Shown: in pieces, positions 11,200 to 22,725 of the stretch
How the letters are laid out: each line of letters starts with the position of its first letter
How positions within the stretch are numbered: position 1 is the stretch's first letter
From: Cryptomeria japonica
Lineage: Eukaryota; Streptophyta; Pinopsida; Cupressales; Cupressaceae
DNA length: 64,000 nt
Direction: 5' to 3'
Assembly (NCBI RefSeq): GCF_030272615.1
Contig: NC_081407.1
Coordinates: forward strand, 317,222,456 to 317,286,455
Translations under genes and position numbers: made by a program
Notes under the pieces: generated by a model
Told to the model about the DNA's origin: nothing
Seen by the model: only the letters and a program-made list of their open reading frames with translations
Database searches by the model: none

Positions 11200-11985
11200 T
11201 GTTGGCAAATGCACACTCCAATGAGAAATTGTAGGTGATTGAAGGCATTGTCATTGATGGCAACCTTACAATCATATGATACCGGCAGACATAGGCACCG
11301 ACATCGACAAACTCTACACCGACATACAAAACACCGGCACCGAAAAGGAAGATTGTTGACACCCTGGCCGACAGGAATTTTGCATATATATATTTTGTAT
11401 TTAATTGTAAAATATTTTGTAAGCCGACTTGGTGAATTGTAAAATGACTCATATATGTATGAGATCATTGTAGATCATTTAGGAAATGATATATGAAAAA
11501 GAAAATAGTAGACCTAATATGTGAATTATTGGATAAGGGTTTATGAATGTAACAAAGCTTAAACTAGTACTGAATCTGGCATAGTAGATGCTAATTTGAA
11601 GTAGTACAAGACATTGGATTTGTATAATCCATTTTTGTAAGTCAGTGTGACTTCTTTTGTAATTGAGCAGTGAGCTCTAGGCACTTGGCCTTCCTGCATG
11701 TGCAGGCCCCTATTGTAAGCAGTAATATTCTCTTATTGGCCAGTAAGTGAATATTGTGGGTCACAAATCCCACCGAGGTTTTTCCCACACCAGGTTTCCT
11801 CATTAAAATATTGTGTTATGGTGTGTCTCTTATGTTGTTGTTATTCTTCTTTGCTACATTATTTTTGGTTTACCGATACATAGTTTTGATATACTTTTCA
11901 TGTTATAAGTTAAGAAAATTTCATTACTGGTTAGATATTGATTCACCCCCCCCCGCCCCTCTCAGTATCTTTGGGAATCTTAATA
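11200..11985 (+). repeat. 3' LTR of the non-autonomous copia-like element
   Basis: It matches 5370-6157 from TGTTGGCAAATG to the end, which reads TTAATA where the 5' LTR reads CTAACA. The C-rich stretch at 11946-11958 is longer than in the 5' LTR. The target duplication GATTG follows at 11986-11990. Confidence 0.9.
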
Positions 11986-12548
11986 GATTGGAGGATAATT
12001 AATTGATGACAAAGAAAGCTTTATTTAGAAAAAGCTAACTAGAAGATAGAAAAAGAATGATTGGAGAGAATTAAAGAAATGGTGTAATTAATCAATTAAT
12101 TGAAAAGATCAATTAAAATAGATGGAATAGTTAACTGATTGAAAGCTTTTTGGAAAAAAGAAAAGTGGAAGATAGAAATAGAGATTGAAAAGATAACTGA
12201 ATTAATTAATTAATTAACTTAGCATGTGCTTGCACTTTGACTTAGATTTTCAATTTAATCTTTGCATGAGATTTAATTCAAATATTGAATTTATTTTAAA
12301 TTCAATTTGTTATTTGAATATATTTAGAACTTGACTTTGGAATTCAATTTGATTTTTGAAATCATGCACATGTATTATAAATTAGAAGAAATTAGAAGAA
12401 TATGAATTAGAAGAATTAGTTAAATTAAATGAGATTAGAAGAATTAGTTAGTTAATTAAATAATTTAAAGAAACTATTTAATTATTTAGAAATTGACTTT
12501 AATTAAATAATAAAGATTATTTAAATTAAAGGATTAAAATCACAATTA
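11986..12548 (-). mobile_element. Gypsy 5' LTR, middle fragment
   Basis: AT-rich sequence (TTAATTAATTAA runs, GAATTAGAAGAATTAG words) between the copia-like element and the LINE. It carries the GATTG duplication at its left end and one copy of the LINE target duplication at its right end (12530-12548), so it is the middle of the split LTR. No gene is seen. Confidence 0.75.
12530..12548. repeat. LINE target-site duplication, left copy
   Basis: AGGATTAAAATCACAATTA here matches 18799-18817 with one mismatch in 19. It marks the 3' end of the LINE on the minus strand; the adjoining A tail (5 bases on the minus strand) is at 12549-12553. Confidence 0.85.
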
Positions 12549-12771
12549 TTTTTGAAAAAAGGGGTGAAGATTTATTCAGAAATCACAGAATTACAAAGAA
12601 CGGGCCTTAGGCCCACCAAGACAACAACAAAAACTAAAAGGATCCTAAATGAACCACTAGCACCAAAAACTAGCTACTTTGGAAATACACCAAAAACCAG
12701 GCTCATCTAGAGCCTTGAAGAACCTCAAAAATGAAAATGAAAAGGAAACAAACATAAGAGGGAAATTGAAC

Positions 12772-15700
12772 CTACACCATTGGGTGCTCTTGCATCATCT
12801 TGTCTTCTAGCATTAACTTGTCTAAAGTTTCAAGATAATCAGGAGGTAGACCATCCCTTCCACTAAAATCCCAACCATCAACATGCTCTGAAGCCCACTT
12901 GGCCAAACAATCAGCCACTCTATTCCAGTCCTTGGGAATATGACAAAAGGAGACAAATTCCAATGTATTACACAGTTGTAAAATTTATCTGACCACAGAA
13001 GCTAATTGCCAACTCATATCATTCAAATTTTGTTTGTTCAACATGTCCACAACAATCAGAGAATCCAACTCACAAATAATCTTCCTCCATCCTGAAGAAC
13101 AACCTCGCTTAACAACAATCTTAATAGCTAGGGCCTCCATAAGATTGTTAGAGTGCTGCCCAATATAAATAGAGAAGAAAAAAACTACACAACCATCATC
13201 ACCTCTACATATACCTCCAATACCTGCATTTCCAGGATTCCCATGGGAAGAGTCATCTGTATTAATTTTTAAGATTCCCACATGAGGGGGAATCCACCAT
13301 CCATCTCTACTTATCTGTTGCTTCACATGTTGAGATCTATTTCCAGCAACATAGTCCATTTTAATGTTTTCCAATTGTAGATTCCTTACAATAGCATAAT
13401 CACCTGGATCAACATTTTCAGACAAATGGCACTTAGCCAAGATTTTCTCCTAAAGCCTATTAACTATCTTCTACCACAGATGAAGACTCCCTATATGTGA
13501 ATTACAAAAGACCCTCTGATTCCATTCCAGCCACAAATTCTAGATAATAAGGGCTAGCCCAATAGCCTAGGCCACTTGAAGAAAATAGGTCTTTGTTGGG
13601 GGTCTACCCAGGCTATCCCAAAAGTCAATTAAGGAGGTAGCATAAAAACAAGCATGTTGCCAAGCCTCCCACCACTTGTGCCAAATCTCCCTAGAGAAAG
13701 GACATAGAAAAAACAAGTGGGAGTAGTCTTCCTCATTATGCATATAAAGATAACAGATAGATGGTCCCTGGAAGCCTCTCTTACAAAGATTCTCCCATGT
13801 GAGGCATTTCCTCTAAGCAACCAGCCATAAGAAAAAATTATATTTTGGCCAAGAGAAGCTATTCCAAACCTTCTTCCCCTAGGGAACATCTGTCAGGCCA
13901 TGCAATTGCCTATCAAGCTGAGAATAACCTTTGAGGACAGAAAACTTGTCTTTTGGGTTAGGACCCCAACCCAAAATATCTCTCTCCTTGAGGGAACTAC
14001 ATAATCTACTCTCCAAGATATTAACCAACACCACACGATCTTCATCCGAGCCACCCAAGCGCCATTCAAGAGGATCCTTCCAACAAGTCACCTCAACCTG
14101 TCCAATGCACCTAATTATTTTAAAATTCTCCACCTTAACCCATCCAGCATCAGTGAAAATGTTGCAAAGAGGATGAAGTTGTAGATAACTAGACAAAATA
14201 GGAGGGTGACCATCCCAAGAGTCCTACCAAAAAAGAGCTTCAGAGCCTCTATTACAAATTTAGAAAAGGTCATCTTTAATAAGTTGGGCACTATTTTTAA
14301 GTGTATCCCAGATACAAGAACCCCTGCCCACTAAAATAAGATGAGGCACCTCATGATCATTAGCACTAGGGAGATACTTGTCGGTTAAAATCTTGGCCCA
14401 GTTCTGATCCTGACTATTACACCACCTCCAATACAGCTTAGCCGCCAAGGCCTTGCTAACCAAAGAACTAGATCTGAGGCCAAGACCCCTAGCATGTCTC
14501 GGTCTACAAATAGAGTCCCATTTAACTAAACTCCACTTAGAAGAAAGAAAACTACCAGACCAAAGAAATTGATGGGATAGAGCATCGAAATATCTCACAA
14601 AGCTAGAGGGGGGAGCTTGCACAAAACACCTATAAATGGGAAGTGCTTGCACCACAGTCTTCAGAATAATCACTCTTCCAACAGAGGATAAACACCTATA
14701 AGTCTAATGATTAACCTTGCAATGAAATTTATCTAAAATTCCTTGCCAAAAATCTCTACGTTGAACCCTCAAATATAAAGGAATCTTGAGGTACAACAAA
14801 GGAAGGGACCCTGTCTAAAATCTGAGGATCTTGGCAGTCCTATTTTGAATAATCCAAGGGGTATTAAAGAAATATATGGATGGTTTATCTTCATTAATTT
14901 TCTGACCTGAGGCTTTGCAATAGATATCCAAAGCTCTCCTGGAATTCACTGCCTCGTTGATTATGGCCCTGCCCATCAAACCTGTCTCATCCACAAACTG
15001 AATATGAGAGTAGGGAGGTAGAGAATTGCTCCAACTCCAGCTCTGAATAAGACCATGTCTCACTTGGGCAATGAGAAATCTGCCAAGGCCTTCAGCCATG
15101 AGAATAAATAAATAGGGAGATAAAGGGTCCCCTTGCCGAAGCCCCCGTGAAGAGCCAAACAATTCTGAGGGTTCCCCATTAATAAGAACTGAGAAAGAGG
15201 TAGAAGTCACACAACTAAGAACGCAATTTACCCACTCTTCTCCAAAACAAAAAGCCAAAAGGATCTTCTGTAAGAAATCCTAACTCACCCTATCATAAGC
15301 TTTGGCCATGTCAAGTTTAATAAATATAGCCTTCTCCTTAGAGGAAGCCATCAAATGAATAACCTCCATTGCTATCAAAACTCGATCAAGGATCTATCTT
15401 CCATCAATGAAACCACCTTGCTCCTTAGAAACCAAAGTGCAGAGGACAGGTTTGAGTCGTTCAGGAATCAATTTAGTGATTATCTTGTAGACAACATTAC
15501 ATAAAGCAATAGGTTTGTACTGATCCAAGCTATTAGCCACCTCCTTCTTAGGAACGAGAGCCAAGAAAGTAGAATTCATAGATTTGAGCATTTGTTTATT
15601 CCTATGAGATTCCTGAACCACATCTAGAAGATCATACTTTATAATTCCCAAAATTCTTGAAAAAACTCAATAGGAAACTAGTCAGGGCCAGAAGCCTTGC

Positions 15701-17080
15701 CTTTTTTCATTTGAAACACAACCCCCTCAAGTTTAGACAACAAAATGAGGTGCAAGAGAGCATAATTCATTTCAATAGAGACAAGAGGGGGAATACAGTT
15801 CAAGATGGCCCTCTCTTCCACCATAGCTTCAGGATCCTCTTTGGTAAACAAATTATAAAAAAAACTGACAGCTTCTGTAGCAATTTCTTCTTTAGATGAA
15901 AGATGAACCCCTTCTAAAGATATGAGAGAGGTAATAGAGTTACCATACCTCTGAGCCTTAACAAAATTATGAAAAAAAGCAGTGTTTCTATCACCTTCTT
16001 GGAGCCAATCCACACAAGACTTTTGTTTCTAGAAAATCTCCTCACGCAACTCCCACTCTTCTAAGTCCTTTAGAGCAAGGGACTCGGCCATACTAAGCTC
16101 CATAGTCATCCCTTGATCCCTAATTTGAAGCGTAACCTCATCAAGCTTGGATTGAGCTACCATCTTATGTCTATGCAGATTCCCAAAACATTGTTTATTC
16201 CACCTCTTCAACCTATATTTCACTTGTTGTAATCTCTTCCCAAAGGTGTACATAGCCCGCCCATGGGTAGGCACCCCTTCATACCACCAATTAGCCATAA
16301 GATCCCTCAATGACTGATCACAAAGCCACACCAATTGAAATTTGAAATAGGGATTTTTGGAGGTTCTAAAAGATGTAATAGAAATATTAATAGGTCAATG
16401 ATTAGAACCCCTCCAATCAATAATTTTTGAACTGGTGGACCACCTATCATGCACCCAATAGCAGGAAACCAAAAATCTATCAAGCCTTTCAGAGATAGCC
16501 TCAACACCACTCCTCCTATTATTCCATGTATAGACACCATTAATTGGCTTCACATCAATGAGATTCAAGAGACCAATATTATCTCTGAGTAAATTTGAGG
16601 AAGGATCAAGCCTGAATAACCCACCTTGCTTTTCCTCCAAACTAGTAACGACATTAAAATCTCTAGCCAAAATCCAAGGGAGAAAAGGATCTTGAGCCCG
16701 AACAAGATTGATGTAAGCCCAAAGATGTGGCTTACCCACAAGATTAGTAGGAGCATAAATATTAGAGAAGAGGCATCTTTCTCCAGTCTCAAAACTAGAA
16801 GCGATCATAGAAATGGAAGGCCTACTAGAAAACCACCACAAAGGGGAAACTTTCCTCGAGTTCCAGAAGCAAGAAACCCCCCTAAATTGCCATGATAACT
16901 CACTCCCTACCAAAGGCCCTGGGGCCGGACATGCAAACCACAATTGGCCAAACCATCCACTAAAACCTTGGTTTCGTGAATAAAAACAACATTAGGAGAC
17001 TTGAAGTCAATTAATATATGAACAACCTTTTGTCTAGGGATTCTGTTCAACCCCCTTACATTCCATGAGAGCATAATCAT
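12772..17080 (-). pseudogene. LINE ORF2: endonuclease, reverse transcriptase and RNase H, broken
   Basis: The start ATG at 17080 gives MIMLSWNVRGLN, the classic N-terminus of an APE-type endonuclease, with HETK soon after. Further motifs are ARDFN (near 16660) and a terminal SNH where SDH is expected. Reverse transcriptase blocks follow: [44 protein letters not shown], and FVDE in place of FADD (near 14990). A zinc-binding segment and an RNase H domain come last (NTDDSSHGNPG at about 13255, MEA, CELDS, NRVAD at about 12925). Many stops and frameshifts break it, and changes at the RT and endonuclease active sites also make activity unlikely. The reading ends at 12772. Confidence 0.92.
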
Positions 17081-17089
17081 TTATGTGGT

Positions 17090-18503
17090 TGAGAGAAGTG
17101 GGAATCAATAGGCTTCACAGACCCTGACTCAACCAAAGTATCACCAATAAGCTTAACCTTTTCCTGATCCATTTTTTGTCCACTCCTTAAAGGTTTGTCT
17201 AAAGAACCCTTTTTGAGGGTCTTCTACTGCAAGCCTAAAACAAGCGGAGCTTTGTTACTCTTCACAGGAACCCGAGGCCACTATAGTGGAAGGAGGAGTA
17301 GACTCCATGACCACTGCACCTTCAGGGACCTGTGACCCACTAAGATCTCTGTTGTCCTAAACATGGGAAGGCAAATCCATAACCATTTGAACATCTTATT
17401 GATTCTCCAAAGATAGGGCTTGACACTCTTTCTTGGAATCCCCATCCAACACCTCATGCTGAAATTGGGCACCCAAAGACATTTCAACTGGAACTCCTTC
17501 CTCTTGGACCAAATCCTCTAGAACTTCAAACCTATTTAGGGTGACATCATTTTGCCTATCCAACCAGGTTCTCTTCTTTCCTTTGTCTTTATTTCGAGGT
17601 TTGATAGGAGTGAAGCCATCTTTATCAGCAGGACCATTAGGCATAGGGGATTTCCCCTTATCTTCCCCCATAACAGAGTGAGGAGGATCAGAAACAACCA
17701 GTTTAGAAGATTTATTTCTAGGACATCTCCACTGTAAATGACCATATTCATGCATCTAAATGGCAGGGTCTCATAGTCCAGCTATTGGATCCAAGAAGAT
17801 GTCCCCAAATAGATTTCCATAGAGTTTGGCAAAGGATTATTTAAATAAACTTCTACACATATACGAGTGTAGGAAATTACCTTTCGATCTTGAGTTTGTG
17901 AAGCCAAACCCATAGGTTTACTAAGAAGCAGTGAGATTGAGTGAAGAATATCTTCTCTCCAGAATTCCAATGGAAGCCTCGGCAATCGGATCCACACGGG
18001 AACACGAGAGGGAAGATCCTTAGTAGAATTAAAGCCAATATGCCAAGGTTTGATAAAGAGTCCCACCTGGTTGAAAAAATAAGGGCCACCCTCAAAAGCC
18101 ATGTTCCTGTCTGCCAGGTTGGAAAAAGAACTAGAAAATAGTTATTGGCTACCATAAGTAGCTCCATGTCTCCTTCAAGATTCTAGACATGGCATGCCCA
18201 AGAATCTAAAATAGGTATAGAGAGGCGAAGACTGATAAATTTGCATATGACATGATTACACCAATATTCAACATCCTCCAAAATTTTCTCAGGTTGAATA
18301 AATAGAACTGGATGATCTTGGGATCTCTCCAAACAACCATTCACCTTTTTCATGCGAAAAGGCTCTTTTGAAGAAGAGACGCCTGCCCCTGATTGGGAAT
18401 GACTAATGTGTTCCTTTCCACATGCATGCATCAAATGAGATGGATCCACCATATCCAAATCTCCAGAGATCATCTGAGAAGAGGATAATCCTCTATTCTC
18501 CAT
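17090..18503 (-). pseudogene. LINE ORF1: DUF4283-like and zinc-knuckle protein, broken
   Basis: The ATG at 18503 begins MENRGLSSSQMISGDLD. After a stop near 18183 the reading shifts frame into a DUF4283-like region (NNYFLVLF, then GGPYFFNQVGLFIKPW, RVPVWIRLPRLPLEFW) at about 18140-17830. It is followed by a partly kept zinc knuckle (EYGHLQWRCP near 17745) and a basic tail (IKPRNKDKGKKR). The order DUF4283 then CCHC is usual for ORF1 of plant L1 elements, which coats element RNA. Several stops are present. Confidence 0.82.
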
Positions 18504-18798
18504 GGACCCAGAGAAAATACCAAAAGAAGAAAAAAAAGAAGGGCGGAAAACCAAACCCCAAAACCCCACACAGTCCCAACGACAACCCAGAGTAGAAGAA
18601 ACAGAAAAGGGTTGCAAAAAAAAACCCTACGGCAACCCAGAAAACCCGACCACGTGCAAGCAAAAACCAACCCTCAGCAAGCAAGAACCACCCCCTAGAA
18701 TGAAGCAAGCAGAGCGCATGACACAAGCTAGGGCATGCCAGCCCTAGCACAACACCCACACAAACGTAGAGCGATCATTTCTCACTTCAACTTTCATC
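18504..18798 (-). other. LINE 5' untranslated region
   Basis: GC-richer than the flanking LTR sequence, it lies between the target duplication and the ORF1 ATG. L1 elements usually carry an internal promoter here. No separate gene is supported; apparent ORFs on both strands are low-complexity readings. Confidence 0.6.
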
Positions 18799-19174
18799 AG
18801 GATTAAATTCACAATTAATTAAATTATGAATATTTAATTAATATTTAGAAGAGGGTTAAATGATTAGATGAATAGAGATAGAAATTGAAAATGGAATTTA
18901 TTTAAATACTAAAGATTATTTAAATTAAAGGGTTATTTAAATTAAAGGGTTAATAATCATAATTAATTAAATAATAAATATTTAATTAACATTTAAAAAT
19001 GGTTTAAATGATTAAACAATGAAATAATTGAAATAGAATAATTAGTAAGATGATGAGGAAATATGAATTTAGAAGAATAAGATTAATTAACTTAATTAAA
19101 GAATTAAAGAATTATTTAACTAATTTAGATGAATAATTAGTACATGATCAATGAGACATTTTTAGGTGTCTACA
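18799..19174 (-). mobile_element. Gypsy 5' LTR, outer fragment with LTR start
   Basis: On the minus strand the sequence starts TGTAGACACCTAAAAATGTC at 19174, close to the LTR start of the plus-strand element at 57913 (TGTAGACACCTAAAATTGTC). It continues AT-rich to the LINE target duplication at 18799-18817. Confidence 0.8.
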
Positions 19175-21170
19175 TTTGCGTTAAGAGGTTAAATTAATGA
19201 TTTAGATTGAATGAGGATGGGTCTTGGATGAAAGATTTAGTAGTGTGATGAGTGTCACATGAGGGACAATAATTTTTCCCATTAAGAGGAAAAATAACAA
19301 GTGGTTGGGAAAGGATTTGTTGGGATTATAGGTTAAATAATAAGTATAGGCTAGAGATAAATGTGACTTGTGGTAGTCTTCCTAAAAGAGGCAATGTTTG
19401 AATTTTTTCCAATCATATGAGAGGTGGATAATATTTTATTAATGAGAGGGAGGTGGCCCCATGCAAGGTCAAACTGAAAAGTGGCATTTGTCCCTAGTGA
19501 AGTGTGATTGGAAGAATGTGGAAGATTCAATATGTGAAGAGAAAATGACACATGACAAATGATGACAATTTTATATTTTATGGTTTAGAATAGAATTAAA
19601 GGGAGGTATAATTAATTAACTGAATGTGATCTAGAATAACTTCAAGGTAACAAAGTAAATTGAATAATTATTTAAAAAACTAATAATTAATTATATATAT
19701 ATATATATATATAAATTAAATAACTCTTAAATTTAATTGGCTAAAGGGAAGAGGAATTAATTAATTATTAATTTAAGTAATTAAAATCAATTTTAGATTC
19801 TATCTTTTGTCCCCCTTTGATACAACATTATTTAATAATATTGTGTCAAAGAATAATTAATTATGCCCTCATGGAGTTTAGAAGTTTTGTTCCTCCACAA
19901 CTCACACCCCATCTTTCTCTTTGAGAGATGTGTTCCTCTCTTTTTTTATTTTGTTTTTGTTTTTCTCTTCCTCTTTTTCTTTCTTTCTTTCTTTTTTCTT
20001 TCTCTATCTTTCAAGGATTGGTGATCAGGCTTCCCCTAGTCCCCTTCCTTTTTCAAAGTTTTGAGTTTTCTCGATCCTCGACCCCTGATTTCTCTTTCTA
20101 TGTTCCTGCCTGTCAGTATTTCGAGGATCGAGGATGTCTCTTTCCTTGACCCCTGGTTCTTTGTCATGGGGATCCCTGATCCCCAATGTCTGCCTATAGA
20201 TCCCACCTCAGTCCACAATTAATACTTCATGCGAGCATTTATATTAGGGTTACCCGTTCATTTTTCTCACTAGTGATTGTGAATTTGAGCTCCCAAGTGT
20301 GATTTGTGCATTTATTCCAGAGCAATTTTAGGCTTTCCAAGTGAGTGGTGTTGGGCAATGCTTCCTTTTGTGTCATTTTTACTACTATTGAGGTAGGTCC
20401 CATTTCTTCTCCCTTGTGTTTTTTTTAGTTTTGCTTTTTGTGTTTTATTTTTTTGTTTCATTTTGGGGTTTTGTTGCTTTCATTGTTTCAACCTTGGCCT
20501 TTCTTCTTGTTTGTTTAGAATTTGGGTCTTGTTTCTTTCTTTTTTTTTGTTCTAGTTTGAGTTTAGGCCGATCCTCAGGTTTTTGTGTCTGGGTCTTCTT
20601 GCTGTTCTTTATTTTCCTCATTTCGCCTTTTGTTTCTTCTAGGCCTTTTTTTTTCAGGATCGGGGATGTGCAATCCCTAACTCCCATGGCTACTTGTCAC
20701 AAGAGTTGTTTTCCTTTTTGTTTTGTTTTGTTATTCTCTTGGGGATCAAAGATTGGTTGTCCCCAATTCCCATCTTCAAGGATTGGGATGTGGCTTTCCT
20801 TGACCCCCGCCTTTGTCTCTCTTGGCATTCCTTTGGAGATCAAGGATGAGGCTTTCCTTGCCCCCCATCTTTGTATTATTTTTGGGTCCTTTCAAGGATT
20901 AAAGATTATCCATCCTTGTTTCCCATTTTCAAGGATTGGGGAATTCACAATTCCCAACCCCCATGTGCCTCTAGTGTGAGAATCAGGGATTGAGGGTTGT
21001 GTTTTCCTTGACTCCAAATAAGGTTTTTAGCTTTCAATAAAGGTTGGGATCAGGGATGTTCCTATCCTCGATGCCTAACTGTTTGCAGTTTTAGTTTTGA
21101 TATATTCTTTAATAAGGTGTATTTCACAAATTAGTGTAGTTGTTTTGAGTTTTTTTTCAATAAGACATCT
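19175..21170 (+). other. Non-coding remnant: AT-rich, then T-rich leader-like DNA
   Basis: No gene is supported. 19175-19900 is AT-rich and contains a (TA)n run at 19691-19713. 19900-21170 is T-rich on the plus strand, so apparent hydrophobic ORFs (for example 20416-20979) reflect base composition. It probably belongs to an old plus-strand gypsy-like element whose coding remains follow. Confidence 0.45.
20010..21090. repeat. Array of short self-complementary GGATCAAGGATG...CCTTGACCCC motifs
   Basis: Pairs of the type TCAAGGATTGGGATG followed 5-20 bases later by TTTCCTTGACCCCC recur about eight to ten times, for example near 20010, 20090-20155, 20660, 20735-20805, 20835-20865, 20895-20960, 20990-21015 and 21045-21080. 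TCAAGGA and TCCTTGA are reverse complements, so each unit could fold into a small hairpin. Spacing is irregular, so this is not a simple tandem repeat. Confidence 0.55.
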
Positions 21171-22725
21171 AATATGACTCTTTTGGGTGCAAAATTGCTG
21201 ATGTTTGGATCGAGAGTGGTCACCATTAAGTCCAAATTCAATTCCTATCTCTACCCCAGTAAGTTACATTCATCTGATAGGGACATCACCTACAATGATA
21301 TTGGTCATGTGGGCATACATGAAGGATGCCCAAGTTAGATGGAAGGACTACTTAGGCTAATTCATTGGTACGTTTGGGACTTGTTCCAATAGTAGAATTT
21401 CTAGTTGCATTGCAGTTTTTGGACTTGATAATGGCTTGTGAATAAAGATATAAGTCTAATAAAACAAGAGTCTATGGGCCTCTGAACAATGTAAGCCTTG
21501 ATATCTTCTTAGATGTTATAGAAGATGTGTTTCAAATACCCAAATATGATTCATATGCTCATGTTACAATGACCCATGGGGAGCGATACTTTTAGGAGGA
21601 AGGAGATCCCATGAGCTATATAAATGATAATCTAATGGAGAAATTTTTTAAAACACTTGAAAGCAAGAAACGATCTTGCAAGATGGCCTTTGTGTTAGTA
21701 GATGAATCTGAGAATCAAAAGGCCCAAATTGCCATCCCACAAACCAATATGCCCAAGTTAGAGATGACCAAAGAAGGATATCAAATTCAGGAGGTAGATC
21801 TTGGTCAGAAGAATAAAGAAGGAGAAAAGAATTCTTTGAGGGAAGCTGTATATACCATTTTTCACCAGATGGACCAGGAGGAGTAAACCAAGGAGGAGTT
21901 AAAGGCACAAAATGCTAAGTTGAAGAAATATATTAGCCAACTACTCAGTCCAATTGATTTGACAATTCCATCATCAAGTATTCAAGTTGTCCTGACCCAA
22001 GGTTTATCAAGTGCTAGTATAGTTAAAGATTCTTTTATTCCTACGACTACTGGTTGGAGAGCAAATATTGAGAAATTAGAAGATGTGATTTACAAGGATT
22101 TGTTTGATTATATTCAATTGCACTCTCAAATAGTTATTTTGAATGTTCTATTTCAAGGGAGTGGTAAAGAGGATGTAAACATTCAAGATTCTATTAATTT
22201 ATGGGATGATTATCTCCAAAGTTTGAGAAGAATAAAGGAAGTGATTTTCAGCTACTGCATGAAAAAGCAATTTTGGAGGAAGATGTTGATAGGGAGATAG
22301 TAGTGGAATGGATAAGAGCCACAAAGATGGTAATAAAGGAGTACACCAAGGCATGGGATAAAATTATTCATCAAATAATTTTTATTCATTCTTTATTATC
22401 CTATATTGAAGAATTAATTGAAGGCTTGCACAAGACTATTCCAAATGGAAAACTAGATCAGGAAGCTGAGGCGGTTGTGATTTATCCCTTTAAAGATAAA
22501 ATGTATAACAATCATTTTATGTAGGTGATTGAAGAGATGATGTCTACAAATAAACACTTAGAGATAATGCAGGTAGAGTTGTCTCAGTTAGTTGATGCCA
22601 CTAAGAAATTTTGGTCTTTTGTCAAGAATCTGGTAATAAAGTTGAAACATACAAAGACCTTAGATGTAGAAAAATTGTCGCTTGTTTTGCAGAGTTTTGA
22701 GCAGAGTTTTCCCTCTGAAATTTAA
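21171..22725 (+). pseudogene. Decayed unrecognised coding region
   Basis: From an ATG near 21173 (MTLLGAKLLMFGSRV) a single frame can be followed with many stops to about 22290; it then shifts into another frame and ends at 22725. Better-kept segments are 21611-21886, 21920-22300, 22273-22524 and 22525-22725. The protein is rich in K, E, I and L, with EELKAQNAKLKKYISQL and VIEEMMSTNKHLEIMQ suggesting coiled coils. I recognise no family. Its place upstream of a gypsy-like gag, and its resemblance in style to ORF2 of the 5370-11985 element, suggest a retroelement-carried protein of unknown role. Confidence 0.45.

Larger units (their letters stand above)
5370..11985 (+). mobile_element. Non-autonomous copia-like LTR element without polymerase
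   Basis: Two LTRs of about 788 bp start with TGTTGG and frame a 5-kb interior. The insertion is flanked by the exact 5-bp duplication GATTG (5365-5369 and 11986-11990). A tRNA-Met-type primer binding site follows the 5' LTR and a purine tract precedes the 3' LTR, as in Ty1/copia. The interior encodes a coiled-coil/zinc-knuckle gag (6229-7318) and a second long open region (7624-11036). No protease, integrase, reverse transcriptase or RNase H motif is present, so movement would need enzymes from another element. It sits inside the LTR of the minus-strand gypsy element and is therefore younger. Confidence 0.9.
12549..18798 (-). mobile_element. Full-length L1-type LINE, decayed
   Basis: A 6.25-kb non-LTR retrotransposon on the minus strand with ORF1 (nucleic-acid binding) and ORF2 (endonuclease, reverse transcriptase, RNase H). 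It is flanked by a 19-bp target duplication with one mismatch and ends in a short A tail. It was inserted into the LTR of the minus-strand gypsy element. The RNase H at the ORF2 C-terminus is typical of one group of plant L1 elements. Confidence 0.93.
1..19174 (-). mobile_element. Minus-strand Ty3/gypsy-type LTR retrotransposon, 5' part, split by two insertions
   Basis: Read on the minus strand, the element starts with an LTR whose first bases are TGTAGACACC at 19174, reaches the LTR end at 4901, has a primer binding site at 4881-4900, a leader of about 2.9 kb and a gag gene that leaves the window at base 1. The LTR is cut by a copia-like element (5370-11985) and a LINE (12549-18798); target duplications around both show that the LTR was once continuous, with a net length near 1.4 kb. 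Gag resembles that of the plus-strand element at 57913-64000, so the two belong to related lineages. The polymerase region and 3' LTR lie outside the window. Confidence 0.85.

Noticed and set aside
12772-12963. Separate small gene ending at 12772
   Set aside because: It continues the RNase H reading of the LINE ORF2 (NRVAD motif) and is not an independent gene.
20416-20979. Hydrophobic 187-codon plus-strand ORF resembling a membrane protein
   Set aside because: The DNA is T-rich, so Phe/Leu/Ser codons arise from composition. The hairpin motif array runs through it and no family or context supports it.
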